Assembly: GCA_022483015.1 (NCBI GenBank)
Contig: JAKVOB010000001.1
Span: 1,450,902-1,514,901 of the forward strand
Reading direction: 5' to 3'
Length of the DNA stretch: 64,000 nucleotides
DNA from: Atopobiaceae bacterium
GTDB taxonomy: Bacteria > Actinomycetota > Coriobacteriia > Coriobacteriales > Atopobiaceae
In this document: piece after piece, positions 34,018-43,230 of the stretch
Layout of the letters: every line of letters starts with the position of its first letter
How positions within the stretch are numbered: position 1 is the stretch's first letter
Program-made: the position numbers and the translations under genes
Notes under the pieces: model-generated
What the model saw: the letters and a program-made list of their open reading frames with translations, nothing else
What the model was told of the DNA's origin: nothing
Database searches by the model: none

Positions 34018-34725
34018 ATGACCTGCACGTGCCGTCGCCTCCGCACGGCCCCGTTGTTCGCGATCGCATGCGCCTGCGTCTGCTGCCTGGTCGCCCTCGC
34101 GGGGTGCTCGACCGCCTCGGCCTCCTCGTCGTCCACGGCCTCCGCGGCCTCCACCGGCTCCGGCTCGGCCACGACGTCCTCCTCCTCTTCCTGTGCCACC
34201 GCGGCCGTCGGCGATGCCAAGTACTCGACGGGTCTCCATCACGCCACCATCGAGGTCGAGGGTTACGGCACCATACAGGTCGAGCTCAACGCCAGCATCG
34301 CTCCTATCACCGTCTCGAACTTCGCCCGCCTCGTCGACGAGGGCTTCTACGACGGACTCACGTTCCATCGTGTGATCTCGGGCTTCATGATCCAGGGCGG
34401 GGACCCCAAGGGCAACGGCACCGGTGGCTCTGACCAGTGCATCAAGGGTGAGTTCTCGAAGAACGGCGTGGTGAACACCCTGTCGCACACGCGTGGGACC
34501 ATCTCGATGGCGCGCTCGACCAACTACAACTCGGCAAGCTCGCAGTTCTTCATCATGCAGGCCGACAACACCTCGCTCGACGGCCAGTACGCCGCCTTCG
34601 GCCATGTGACCTCGGGCATGGACGTGGTGGACGCCATCTGTGCCAACGTCCCCACGACCGACTCGAACGGGACCGTCGCTGCCGAGAACCAGCCCAAGAT
34701 CACCTCGATCACGATGGTCGACTAG
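34018..34725 (+). CDS. Cyclophilin-type peptidyl-prolyl isomerase lipoprotein
   Basis: The 235-residue protein has a signal peptide with lipobox LAGC (Cys near 30), a Ser/Thr/Ala linker (about 31-60) and a cyclophilin domain: FHRVISGFMIQGGDPKGNGTGG, MARSTNYNSASSQFFIMQ and YAAFGHVTSGMDVVDAI. The catalytic Arg of FHRV is kept. It probably assists folding of exported proteins at the outer membrane surface of the cytoplasmic membrane. ATG 34018 follows GAAGGGA; an upstream ATG at 33973 lacks a ribosome site and would spoil the signal peptide. Confidence 0.92.
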   Translation: MTCTCRRLRTAPLFAIACACVCCLVALAGCSTASASSSSTASAASTGSGSATTSSSSSCATAAVGDAKYSTGLHHATIEVEGYGTIQVELNASIAPITVSNFARLVDEGFYDGLTFHRVISGFMIQGGDPKGNGTGGSDQCIKGEFSKNGVVNTLSHTRGTISMARSTNYNSASSQFFIMQADNTSLDGQYAAFGHVTSGMDVVDAICANVPTTDSNGTVAAENQPKITSITMVD

Positions 34726-34764
34726 TCGGTCGAGGGCCGCAGGCAACGTCCGCACTTCCCACGT

Positions 34765-34798
34765 CGCACGACGCATCCGACCCGAGATGCGTCGTGCG
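34765..34798 (+). terminator. Terminator after the cyclophilin gene
   Basis: CGCACGACGCATC (34765-34777) pairs perfectly with GATGCGTCGTGCG (34786-34798) around an 8-base loop, followed by TCCTCATG. Confidence 0.8.
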
Positions 34799-34853
34799 TC
34801 CTCATGTGAGCCACCGCTTGCGGACAAGTCTGCTTCGTGTCGGTGCGCTCGGG

Positions 34854-34896
34854 TATAAGCGACAAAGTGTGCGATGTGGGGCATATCCTCATCGCA
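34854..34896 (+). promoter_or_regulatory. pckA promoter -10 and leader hairpin
   Basis: TATAAG at 34854-34859 is a good -10 hexamer; the -35 is unclear. Downstream, TGCGATG (34870-34876) pairs with CATCGCA (34890-34896) in the leader, 38 bases before the pckA start. Confidence 0.4.
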
Positions 34897-34934
34897 AGAG
34901 CTCAACGCATACCGCGCCTGACACGGGAGGCATC

Positions 34935-36527
34935 ATGACCCTCGATATTCTTCGTGCTGCTGGCATCGACTGCCCGCCAGAGAAGCTCCACGCCGACCTT
35001 ACGGCCGCCGAGCTGGTGGAATGGGCGCTCAAGAGGGGAGAGGGCGAGCTCGCCGTCAATGGCTCGCTCTGCGTGACCACCGGCGAACGTACGGGCCGTT
35101 CGCCCAACGACCGCTTCGTGGTCGATGACCCCGCCATCCATGACCGTGTTGCCTGGGGGCCGGTCAACGTCCCGATCGACCGCGCGCACTTCTCGTCCAT
35201 CCGCGACCGAGCGGCAGGTCGCCTCTCCGACCGCAACCTCTTCGTGGTCCGTGCCATGGCAGGCGCCGACCGCGCGCACTCGCGCAAGGTCATGGTCGTC
35301 TGCGAGCTGGCGAGCCAGGCGCTCTTCGCCCATCAGATGCTCATCCGTCCCACGGCCGCGGAGCTAGCGGACTACGGTCAGCCTGACATCCTCGTCCTGG
35401 CAGCCCCGGGGCTTCACACCGACCCCGAGCGCGACGCCGTCCATTCCGACGCGGCGGTCATCCTCGACCTTGCTCGCGGCCAGATCGTGGTGGCGGGCAC
35501 GGCCTACTCCGGCGAGATCAAGAAGGGCGTCTTCTCGTTCATGAACTGGCTGCTCCCCGTCGAGGACGACGTGCTTCCCATGCACTGCTCGGCCAACATG
35601 GACCAGGCCACGGGCGAGACGGCCGTCCTGTTCGGGCTCTCGGGCACCGGCAAGACGACACTGTCGGCAGACCCCTTCCGTGACCTCATCGGCGATGACG
35701 AGCATGGCTGGTCCGACAAGGGCGTCTTCAACATCGAGGGCGGCTGCTACGCCAAGACCATCGACCTCGACGCTGCGGCCGAGCCTCAGATCTACAACGC
35801 CATCAGCTTCGGTTCCATGTGCGAGAACGTCGTCATCGACTCGCATACGCGCCGGCCCGACTACACGGATGGCTCGCTCACCGAGAACACGCGCGTGGCC
35901 TATCCCGTGGAGCACATCGACAAGGTCAACGTGAGAGGAACCGGCCAGGTCCCATCGGTGGTGCTGTTCCTTGCCTGTGACGCCTTCGGCGTGCTGCCCC
36001 CCATCTCGCGCCTCTCGCGCGATGGCGCCATGTATCACTTCCTCATGGGGTTCACCAGCAAGGTCGCCGGCACCGAGCAGGGCGTGAAGACGCCACAGCC
36101 CACGTTCTCCGCCCTCTTCGGCGAGCCGTTCATGCCGCTTGACCCCATGGAGTACGCCCGCATGCTGGGTGACCGCATCGACCGTTACCACACGCGCGTC
36201 TATCTGGTGAACACCGGCTGGTCAGGGGGTCCCTATGGGGTCGGCAGCCGCATCAAGCTCAAGGTCACGCGTGCCCTCGTCACGGCCGCGCTCGCCAACT
36301 CGATCGGCGACGGAGGCTGGTGGCATGACGACCGCCTCAACCTCGACGTCCCGCGTGACTGCCCGTTCGTGAAGCATGCGATGCTCGATCCCAAGAGCAC
36401 CTGGAAGGATCCCGAGGCCTACAAGGCGGCGGCGCTTACCCTGGCCGAGATGTTCGAGGAGCATCGCAAGGACCGCTATCCCGACCTGGACGCGGATGTG
36501 ATCGCGGCAGGGCCGAGCGTCTCGTAA
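34935..36527 (+). CDS. pckA: Phosphoenolpyruvate carboxykinase (ATP)
   Basis: The 530-residue ATP-type PEPCK interconverts oxaloacetate and PEP. It shows TGRSPNDRFVV, GTAYSGEIKKGVFSFMNW, the P-loop GLSGTGKTTLS, DDEHGWSDKGVFNIEGGCYAK and FLACDAFGVLPPISRL. In fermenters it often runs toward oxaloacetate with ATP gain, but the sequence cannot show direction. ATG 34935 follows GGGAGG. It converges with pta across a strong terminator and feeds the PEP pool that the shikimate enzymes at the right end also use. Confidence 0.95.
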   Translation: MTLDILRAAGIDCPPEKLHADLTAAELVEWALKRGEGELAVNGSLCVTTGERTGRSPNDRFVVDDPAIHDRVAWGPVNVPIDRAHFSSIRDRAAGRLSDRNLFVVRAMAGADRAHSRKVMVVCELASQALFAHQMLIRPTAAELADYGQPDILVLAAPGLHTDPERDAVHSDAAVILDLARGQIVVAGTAYSGEIKKGVFSFMNWLLPVEDDVLPMHCSANMDQATGETAVLFGLSGTGKTTLSADPFRDLIGDDEHGWSDKGVFNIEGGCYAKTIDLDAAAEPQIYNAISFGSMCENVVIDSHTRRPDYTDGSLTENTRVAYPVEHIDKVNVRGTGQVPSVVLFLACDAFGVLPPISRLSRDGAMYHFLMGFTSKVAGTEQGVKTPQPTFSALFGEPFMPLDPMEYARMLGDRIDRYHTRVYLVNTGWSGGPYGVGSRIKLKVTRALVTAALANSIGDGGWWHDDRLNLDVPRDCPFVKHAMLDPKSTWKDPEAYKAAALTLAEMFEEHRKDRYPDLDADVIAAGPSVS

Positions 36528-36586
36528 GGGTGGGGTGGAGAAGGCACTTTGCGGTAAAGCCCTGTGCCATAGCGTGAATGCATGAA

Positions 36587-36621
36587 GAGGCCCCCGACAC
36601 CACGTAGGTGTCGGGGGCCTC
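36587..36621. terminator. Bidirectional terminator between pckA and pta
   Basis: GAGGCCCCCGACACC (36587-36601) pairs perfectly with GGTGTCGGGGGCCTC (36607-36621) around ACGTA; flanking AA and TT extend the stem to 17 bp. Confidence 0.85.
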
Positions 36622-36646
36622 TTGTGCAGGACGTTGGGTATCGAGC

Positions 36647-37633
36647 CTACTCGGCAGCCGCGGCCATCTGGGCCTGGACGGCGGTGATGGCGATGACGCC
36701 CACGATGTCGGTGGCAGAGCAGCCGCGCGAGAGGTCGTTGACCGGCTTGGCGATGCCCTGGAGCAGCGGGCCATAGGCCTCTGCCTTGCCAAGGCGCTGG
36801 ACGAGCTTGTAGCCGATGTTGCCCGCGTCGAGGTTGGGGAACACGAGGACGTTGGCCTGGCCGGCAACCTTGGAGTCCGGTGCCTTGAGGGAGGCGACCT
36901 CGGGGATGAGGGCGGCGTCAAGCTGCAGCTCGCCGTCACAGGCAAGCTCGGGGGCCTTCTCGTTCACGGCCGCGGCAGCGTTGCGGACCTTCTCGACGTA
37001 CTCACCCTTGGCAGAGCCCTTGGTGGAGTACGAGAGCATGGCGACCTTGGCCTCGGTGCCCATGAAGGCCTTCCAGGTGGCTCCGCATGAGATGGCGATC
37101 TCTGAGAGCTGGTCTGCGTCGGGGTACTCGTTGAGGCCGATGTCAGAGAAGAGGAACGTGCCGTTCTGGCCCATCTCGCAGTCGGGTACGCAGACCATCA
37201 TGAAGCCCGAGACGAGCTTGGTGCCCGGGGCCGTCTTGATGATCTGGAGTGCGGGGCGCAGCGTGTTGGCCGTGGAGTGGCAGGCGCCTGAGACCAGGCC
37301 GTCGGCATCACCCATCTTGACCATCATCATGCCGAAGTAGGTGTTGTCATCCACGGTCTCGCGAGCCTGCTCGATGGTCATGCCCTTCTTGGCACGGAGC
37401 TCGGCGAGCTTGGCGGCGTAGGCCTCGTGCTTGTCGGAGGCCTTGGGGTCTACGACGGTGGCGCCGGGCACGTCGATGGTGGCCGGGTCGCCCAGGATCA
37501 CGAGGTCGGCAAGGCCCTCCTCGATGACGGCCTTGGCTGCGGCGATGGTACGGGGGTCCTCGCCCTCGGGCAGTACGATCGTCTTCTTGTCGGCGGCCGC
37601 TGCCTTCTTCATACGGTCTAGAAAGTCGCTCAT
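36647..37633 (-). CDS. pta: Phosphate acetyltransferase
   Basis: The 328-residue Pta makes acetyl phosphate from acetyl-CoA for acetate kinase. It has IVLPEGEDPRTIAAAKAVIE, DADGLVSGACHSTANTLRPA, MLSYSTKGSAKGEYVEKV, DGELQLDAALIPEVA, and VLVFPNLDAGNIGYKLVQRL. The short length is the single-domain Gram-positive form. ATG 37633 is chosen because AAGGAGAAGGAG precedes it. Upstream codons to 37744 cover the promoter region and are not translated. A reverse -10-like TATACT lies at 37685-37690. Confidence 0.95.
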   Translation of the reverse strand: MSDFLDRMKKAAAADKKTIVLPEGEDPRTIAAAKAVIEEGLADLVILGDPATIDVPGATVVDPKASDKHEAYAAKLAELRAKKGMTIEQARETVDDNTYFGMMMVKMGDADGLVSGACHSTANTLRPALQIIKTAPGTKLVSGFMMVCVPDCEMGQNGTFLFSDIGLNEYPDADQLSEIAISCGATWKAFMGTEAKVAMLSYSTKGSAKGEYVEKVRNAAAAVNEKAPELACDGELQLDAALIPEVASLKAPDSKVAGQANVLVFPNLDAGNIGYKLVQRLGKAEAYGPLLQGIAKPVNDLSRGCSATDIVGVIAITAVQAQMAAAAE

Positions 37634-37684
37634 GAACGCTCCTTCTCCTTGTGCGTTTCGTACCTTATGGTGCCAAGCACATCC

Positions 37685-37707
37685 AGTATAAGGGCGCGTG
37701 ATAGAAT
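37685..37707. promoter_or_regulatory. Divergent pta / glf promoter region
   Basis: TATACT on the reverse strand (37685-37690) points toward pta and TAGAAT on the forward strand (37702-37707) points toward glf. Matching -35 boxes are weak. The 196-base gap contains no gene. Confidence 0.4.
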
Positions 37708-37829
37708 CGGTACCGAGATCGAGTCGTGCACGCACCGCGTACACCTCGATTTCTTCGTGTTATGGGAAGGTCGGTCGCGGGGTGGCACGTCGCATGCCGA
37801 GGTCGGCAGAGCTGTTCGAGAGGATATAG

Positions 37830-39032
37830 ATGACGCTCCAGAGTGGTCTGCCCCAGGATTTCAATGCCGAGAACTACGACATGCTCGTGGTCGGTGCAGG
37901 TTACGCAGGCGCCGTCTGCGCGAGGAGCCTTGCCGAGGCCTGTGGCTGGCATGTGGCCGTGCTCGAGCGTCGCGACCACGTCGCGGGCAACGCCTATGAC
38001 TTCTATGACAAGGACGGCATCCTCGTCCACAAGTATGGTCCGCACATCTATCACACCGAGAACGATCGGGTGCACCAGTTCCTCTCGCGCTTCACGGAGT
38101 GGACCGACTACCAGCACAAGGTCCTCGCCAACATCCACGGCACCCTGATGCCGGTCCCGTTCAACCATGCCTCGCTGAAGCTCGCCTTCGGGCCTGAGCG
38201 CGGCGAGCGCCTCTATGCCAAGCTCGTGGCGACCTTCGGTGAGAACAAGAAGGTCCCCATCATGGAGCTTCGCGAGAAGAACGACGCCGACCTCGCAGAG
38301 GTGGCCGACTACGTCTACGAGAACGTCTTCCTGCACTACACCATGAAGCAGTGGGGCAAGACGCCTGACCAGATCGATCCCTCCATCACCGGCCGTGTCC
38401 CCGTGTTCGTGGGCGACGACGACCGGTACTTCCCCAAGGCCCCGCACCAGGGCATGCCTGCCGACGGCTATACCAAGCTCTTCGACCGTCTGCTCGACCA
38501 TGACCTCATCGACGTGTTCTGTGACGTCGATGCTCGCGACATCCTCGAGGTCACGCCTTCGTATGCCATGGTCTCGGGCAAGCCCTACGGCGGCGAGATC
38601 GTCTATACGGGCCCGCTCGACGAGCTCTTCGGGCTCGACCTCGGCGGCCTGCCGTATCGCACGCTCGACATGCGGTTCGAGACGCTCGACCAGGACCAGT
38701 TCCAGCCCGTGGGCACGGTCAACTACACCACGAGCGAGGACTTCACCCGCATCACCGAGTTCAAGAACATGACCGGCCAGGTCGTCCCCGGCAAGACCGT
38801 CATCATGCGCGAGTATCCCAAGGCCTACGAGCCAGGCAGCGGCGAGACCCCGTACTACGCCATCCTCGAGGATGGGTCGCGTGCCCTCTACAAGCGCTAC
38901 CTCGATCGCGTCGAGGGCGTCTCGAACTTCCATCCGGTGGGACGCCTCGCCGAGTACCGCTACTACGACATGGACGGCGTGGTGGCATCCGCCCTCGACC
39001 TGTCCGACGAGCTCGTGGCCGCGCACTCCTAG
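37830..39032 (+). CDS. glf: UDP-galactopyranose mutase
   Basis: The 400-residue flavoenzyme converts UDP-galactopyranose to UDP-galactofuranose. It has the FAD motif DMLVVGAGYAGAVCARSLAE, RRDHVAGNAYD, HKYGPHIYHTEND, the conserved MKQWGKTPDQID, VPVFVGDDDRYFPKAPHQGMPADGYT and ITEFKNMTGQ. The active-site Tyr and Arg regions are intact. ATG 37830 follows GAGAGGAT. It heads a three-gene glycan run with GT2 and GT8 enzymes, implying a galactofuranose-containing envelope polymer. Confidence 0.95.
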   Translation: MTLQSGLPQDFNAENYDMLVVGAGYAGAVCARSLAEACGWHVAVLERRDHVAGNAYDFYDKDGILVHKYGPHIYHTENDRVHQFLSRFTEWTDYQHKVLANIHGTLMPVPFNHASLKLAFGPERGERLYAKLVATFGENKKVPIMELREKNDADLAEVADYVYENVFLHYTMKQWGKTPDQIDPSITGRVPVFVGDDDRYFPKAPHQGMPADGYTKLFDRLLDHDLIDVFCDVDARDILEVTPSYAMVSGKPYGGEIVYTGPLDELFGLDLGGLPYRTLDMRFETLDQDQFQPVGTVNYTTSEDFTRITEFKNMTGQVVPGKTVIMREYPKAYEPGSGETPYYAILEDGSRALYKRYLDRVEGVSNFHPVGRLAEYRYYDMDGVVASALDLSDELVAAHS

Positions 39033-39074
39033 GCCTGCCCGCCCCAACCCGCACGAAGGAGGGGAGCCATCCCC

Positions 39075-40109
39075 ATGAGCAAGACCATCACGTTCGGCGT
39101 TCCCTGCTACAACTCCGCCGAGTACATGGACACGTGCATCTCCTCGATCATCGACGGCTCGGACGCCGCCGATGACGTCCAGCTCATCATCGTCGATGAC
39201 GGCTCCACCAAGGACGACACGTTTGCCAAGGCGCAGGAGTGGGAGACCCGCTATCCCACCATCGTGAAGGCGGTCCATCAGGAGAACGGCGGTCATGGCA
39301 TCGCGGTCCTGAAGGCCCTCTCCCTCGCCGAGGGAACCTACTTCAAGATCGTGGACTCCGACGACTGGCTCGATGCCGCCGCCCTGAAGGAGCTTCTCGC
39401 GAACCTTCGCGGCTTCGTGAACCATGACGTGCGCATCGACCTCGTGATCTCCAACTACGTCTACGAGCATGTGGAGGACGCTCGTCAGACCTTCGTGGAC
39501 TACCGGTTCGCGCTGAAGCCTGACAAGATTCTCACCTGGCATGACATCGGTCACTTCACCATGAGCCAGAACCTGCTCATGCACTCGCTGTGCTACCGCA
39601 CCGACATCCTGCAGGCGGGCGGCATCCCCATGCCTGCCCACACCTTCTACGTGGACAACATCTACGCCTACGTGCCGCTCCCGCGCTGCAAGACGCTCTA
39701 CTACCTCGACATAGACCTGTACCGCTACTTCATCGGCCGCGAGGACCAGTCTGTGAACGAGAAGGTCATGGCAAGTCGCATCGACCAGCAGATCCGCATC
39801 ACGCGCATCATGATGCACGCCTATCACCTGTACGACGACATCGACTCGTTCCACCTCCGCAGTTACATGGTGGGGTACTTCACGATGATGATGGCACTGT
39901 GCTCGATCTTCTCGCGCCTCTCCGACAAGCCGAACGCCATGGCCGAGTGCAAGGCGCTCTGGGACGAGCTCCGGGAGTACGACAGCAGGATGTACCGGCG
40001 TGCGAGCAAGGGCGTCCTCGGCCTCTCGACCAACCTACCCACCAAGACGGGCGAGAAGGTCACCATCGGCCTGTACCGCTTCGCCCAGAAGCTCGTGAAG
40101 TTCAACTGA
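39075..40109 (+). CDS. Family 2 glycosyltransferase
   Basis: The 344-residue GT-A enzyme starts ITFGVPCYNSAEYMDTCISS, followed by LIIVDDGSTKDD and the metal-binding FKIVDSDDWLDAAAL. It transfers a sugar from a nucleotide donor, possibly UDP-galactofuranose made by Glf directly upstream. The C-terminal half is rich in basic and aromatic residues but has no clear membrane helix. ATG 39075 follows GAAGGAGGGG. Confidence 0.88.
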   Translation: MSKTITFGVPCYNSAEYMDTCISSIIDGSDAADDVQLIIVDDGSTKDDTFAKAQEWETRYPTIVKAVHQENGGHGIAVLKALSLAEGTYFKIVDSDDWLDAAALKELLANLRGFVNHDVRIDLVISNYVYEHVEDARQTFVDYRFALKPDKILTWHDIGHFTMSQNLLMHSLCYRTDILQAGGIPMPAHTFYVDNIYAYVPLPRCKTLYYLDIDLYRYFIGREDQSVNEKVMASRIDQQIRITRIMMHAYHLYDDIDSFHLRSYMVGYFTMMMALCSIFSRLSDKPNAMAECKALWDELREYDSRMYRRASKGVLGLSTNLPTKTGEKVTIGLYRFAQKLVKFN

Positions 40110-40180
40110 CCACGCTCGCAACTGTCTGCATGCCTGGACCGAGCGTCCGGCGTGCGGCTCGTATCGGAGGCATCCGCACC

Positions 40181-41320
40181 TTGGCTTTCAAGAGACCGGC
40201 AACCGTCGCCCTCGGATCGGGCAACGTCTACCGTGACCACGGCACCTCTGCCACGAGCTCGGCGGAGCTCGGCCTTGCCCTGGACGACGTGGTCATCCTC
40301 TTCGCCAGCGACGAGTGGTACGTGCCCTATCTCTCGGTGGCCCTCGAGTCGATCGTGGAGCATACCGACCCGGCCCGTAACTACGACGTCGTGATCCTCT
40401 CGACCAACATCACCCCGGTGAGCATGAGGACCCTCTGTGACCAGGTGGAGCGCGACAACTTCCACATCGGTTTCCTTGACGCCCCCACGGCGATGGGAGA
40501 TGTCGAGCTGCCCTGCCGCGGCCACTTCAGGAAGGAGACCTACTACCGCCTCATGGCGCCTGAGATGCTGCCAGACGTGAGCAAGGCCATCTACCTCGAT
40601 AGCGACCTTGTCGCTCTGACCGACGTGGCCGCCCTGTTCGACACGGACGTCGATGGCTACCTGCTCGCGGCGACCCGTGACGCCGACACGGCCGGGCAGT
40701 GCGACGGATACGATTGCACGGTCAAGGCCTATCTTGAGGGGCAGGTCGGCCTCGACGACACGCATACCTACTTCCAGGCGGGCGTGCTCCTGCTCAACCT
40801 CGAGGAGTTCAGGCGTCGCACCACGTCAGACGAGCTCGTTGGCCTCGCCACGGAGCATACCTGGAAGTGGCTCGACCAGGACGTCCTCAACCACGTGGCG
40901 CGCAACGGCGGCTATCGTGCGGTCGACATGCGCTGGAACGTGCTCGTGGACTGGGAAGGGCTGCGTCGTACCCACATCATCGGCGCCGCAGCCCCCGAGG
41001 TCCGTGCCGCCTACGAGAAGGCTCGCCTCGATCCGCTCATCGTGCACTATGCGGGCACGGACGACCGTCCCTGGGTCAACCCCAAGATGGACATGGCCGA
41101 GTACTTCTGGGACTATGCCTCGAGGTGCCCCTATCATGACGAGATCCTGCAGCGGCTCCACCAATCCCGGCACACCTTGCACGGATGGCTCCATCGCTTC
41201 CCGGCCTTCTTCATGTTCAAGTTCGGCATGCCGATCGTCGACTGGTGCCTGCCTCCGGGAAGGCGCAGGCGTGCCTGGTTCATCCTGAAGTTCTACCATT
41301 TCGGTGGTTACACGGGCTAG
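40181..41320 (+). CDS. Family 8 glycosyltransferase
   Basis: The 379-residue protein has VVILFASDEWYVPYLSVALESI, the DxD motif KAIYLDSDLVALTDV, FQAGVLLLNLEEFR, WLDQDVLN and IVHYAGTDDRPW, all typical of GT8 (LgtC/GspA-like) galactosyl or glucosyl transferases. TTG 40181 is preferred because GGAGG lies about 9 bases upstream; ATG 40130 is an alternative without a ribosome site. It follows the GT2 gene and its stop shares CTAG with the convergent HAD gene. A basic GRRRRAW stretch near the C-terminus may hold it at the membrane. Confidence 0.87.
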   Translation: MAFKRPATVALGSGNVYRDHGTSATSSAELGLALDDVVILFASDEWYVPYLSVALESIVEHTDPARNYDVVILSTNITPVSMRTLCDQVERDNFHIGFLDAPTAMGDVELPCRGHFRKETYYRLMAPEMLPDVSKAIYLDSDLVALTDVAALFDTDVDGYLLAATRDADTAGQCDGYDCTVKAYLEGQVGLDDTHTYFQAGVLLLNLEEFRRRTTSDELVGLATEHTWKWLDQDVLNHVARNGGYRAVDMRWNVLVDWEGLRRTHIIGAAAPEVRAAYEKARLDPLIVHYAGTDDRPWVNPKMDMAEYFWDYASRCPYHDEILQRLHQSRHTLHGWLHRFPAFFMFKFGMPIVDWCLPPGRRRRAWFILKFYHFGGYTG

Positions 41321-42177
41321 ATGTCCCGATCTTGAACCGGCGTGTGCTGGGGTGCCACGAAGTGGTCCACGACCTCGGCGATGACGCCCTCGTCGCAGGT
41401 GGCCGAGCAGACGTAGTCGCAGCTCGGGGCGACGTCCGGCGTGACGTTGGCAGCCCCCACCCCAAGTCCCGCCGCGCGGATCATGGCGAGGTCGTTCACG
41501 GAGTCGCCGCAGCCTATGCACTCGTCCAGGCCGATGCCGAGCAGGCCTGCAAGGTGCGCGAGCCCGGAGCCCTTGTCGACGCCCTTGGGACAGAACTCGA
41601 TGTAGCGGTTCGACGAGTAGACCACGGTCGTGCTCTCGACGAGGTGCTCGGCGCCATATCGTGCGGGATCGCGGCCGACCTCGTGCAGGAAGCCGAAGTC
41701 GTCTGACTGGATGAGGCACTTGGCGATCGGCTCATTCGCCAGGAAGTCGACGTCGTCCTCTGGGAAGTCCTCCACGAGCATGCGTCCGGCGAGGAAGTCG
41801 CGCTCGGAGGCGTTCATCCGCGAGCACCATACCGGTCCGTTGAGGACATAGGCATGGAAGCACAGGTCCAGTCGCCGCGAGAGTTCGAAGGCCTCCTCGA
41901 GCAGGTCGAAGGGCATGGTCGCGCTCGTGAGGACCCTGCCCGTGCCCGCCTCGGTGATGCAGCCCCCGTTGTATGAGATGACATGCGAAGGTGCGAGCCC
42001 TGCGCTCGTGAGCCCTTCGAGGGTCATCATGACCGAGTCGAACCCACGCCCGCTCGCCGGGACGAACTCCACCCCGAGGTCTGCCAGCCTTCGTACCGCC
42101 TCGAGGTTGGCCGCCGGGATGGTGTGGTCGTGGGCGAGGAACGTCTCGTCCATGTCACTTGCGACGAGCTTGTACAT
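41317..42177 (-). CDS. Cof-type HAD-superfamily hydrolase
   Basis: The 286-residue phosphatase has HAD motif I VASDMDETFLAHDHTIP, a Cof-type C2 cap, Lys in FCPKGVDKGSGL and motif IV ECIGCGDSVNDLAMIRAAG. These enzymes remove phosphate from sugar phosphates or cofactors; the substrate is not predictable. ATG 42177 follows AAGGAG. It is the last gene of a reverse-strand run that begins at ppk. Confidence 0.9.
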   Translation of the reverse strand: MYKLVASDMDETFLAHDHTIPAANLEAVRRLADLGVEFVPASGRGFDSVMMTLEGLTSAGLAPSHVISYNGGCITEAGTGRVLTSATMPFDLLEEAFELSRRLDLCFHAYVLNGPVWCSRMNASERDFLAGRMLVEDFPEDDVDFLANEPIAKCLIQSDDFGFLHEVGRDPARYGAEHLVESTTVVYSSNRYIEFCPKGVDKGSGLAHLAGLLGIGLDECIGCGDSVNDLAMIRAAGLGVGAANVTPDVAPSCDYVCSATCDEGVIAEVVDHFVAPQHTPVQDRDI

Positions 42178-42235
42178 GGGACTCCTTAGGAGGCTGATGT
42201 GGGGCAGGGCGATGCGAGGGGAACGGGTGTGGTCG

Positions 42236-43204
42236 TCAGTCGGCGGCTCCGGGGAGGCCGAAGGCCCCCTCGGCTGTGGCAGCGCCGCGTGCGATCGCCT
42301 GCTCGAGGGCACGGCAGGCGAGCGTCCCCACGACGTCGACGGGCGCGATCAACGTCCCCTTGGCCATCACGAAGACGGTATCGCCGTCGTTGGTGGTATG
42401 CGTGGGCTTTATGGCATGTGCATAGGCGTCGGCCGCCATCTGGGCGACCTTCGTCGCCTGGGCCTTGGTGAGCGATGCATTCACGATGACGCACGAGATG
42501 GTGGTATTGGTTCGCGAGAGGGGCATGGTCGCCGCCGCGTCGAGGAGGAGCCGGGACTCGCTCACGACCTCGCGTGAGGCCGCGTCGGCGCGAAGGCCCG
42601 CGATCCAGGCACCGGTGTCGGGGTCGCAGACGTTCCCGCAGGCGTTCACGGCGGCGATCGCGGCGCAGGTGAGCTCGCCAGCGTGCTCGACGCAGGCCCC
42701 CAGCCCTGACTTCATGGCACGCTCGGGGCCGGCCAGCTTGCCGACGGTGCATCCGGCTCCTGCGCCCACGTTGCCGCAGACCACATGTCGTCCGTCGCCG
42801 TCGATTGCCGAGGTCACGGCTGCCGCGCCGTCCTTCGCAGTAGGGCGCACGGAGGGATCCCCGCAGGCGAGGTCGAACAGGCAGGCAGAGCTCACGATGG
42901 GGACGCGCCCCACGCCCACGTCGAGGCCGATCCCGCGTCGTTCGAGCTCGTCGGCCACTCCGCATGACGTCGCAAGGCCGAAGGCGGAGCCTCCCGAGAG
43001 CACGACGGCGTCGAGCACGTCCACCGTCTCCTCCGGGCGGAGCAGGTCGGTCTCGCGCGTGGCCGGGGCACCTCCGCGCACGTCGACGGCACCTGTGGCC
43101 CCCTCGGGACAGACGATGCAGGTGCAGCCCGTCCCGGCGGCCGCGTGGGTGACCTGGCCCACATAGAACCCCTCGAGCTCCGAGATGTCGACGATCTCAT
43201 GCAT
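42236..43204 (-). CDS. P1-family (S58) peptidase, DmpA/L-aminopeptidase-like
   Basis: The 322-residue protein resembles the self-processing N-terminal-nucleophile peptidases of family S58. It has GCTCIVCPEGATGAVDVRGG, VVLSGGSAFGLATSCGV, VGAGAGCTVGKLAG and SRTNTTISCVIVNASLT, where cleavage before the Thr of NTT would expose the nucleophile. Relatives cut amides from the N-terminus of small peptides. ATG 43204 follows GGGAGG. It lies 26 bases downstream of maf and 58 bases upstream of the HAD gene. Confidence 0.88.
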   Translation of the reverse strand: MHEIVDISELEGFYVGQVTHAAAGTGCTCIVCPEGATGAVDVRGGAPATRETDLLRPEETVDVLDAVVLSGGSAFGLATSCGVADELERRGIGLDVGVGRVPIVSSACLFDLACGDPSVRPTAKDGAAAVTSAIDGDGRHVVCGNVGAGAGCTVGKLAGPERAMKSGLGACVEHAGELTCAAIAAVNACGNVCDPDTGAWIAGLRADAASREVVSESRLLLDAAATMPLSRTNTTISCVIVNASLTKAQATKVAQMAADAYAHAIKPTHTTNDGDTVFVMAKGTLIAPVDVVGTLACRALEQAIARGAATAEGAFGLPGAAD

Positions 43205-43230
43205 GACGTGTTCCTCCCTGTCGTACTCGC

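Noticed and set aside
37665-39854. A 729-codon open frame on the reverse strand
   Set aside because: It mirrors glf and the GT2 gene, whose family motifs are unmistakable; low-complexity Val/Asp/Gly-rich translation is typical of a GC shadow.
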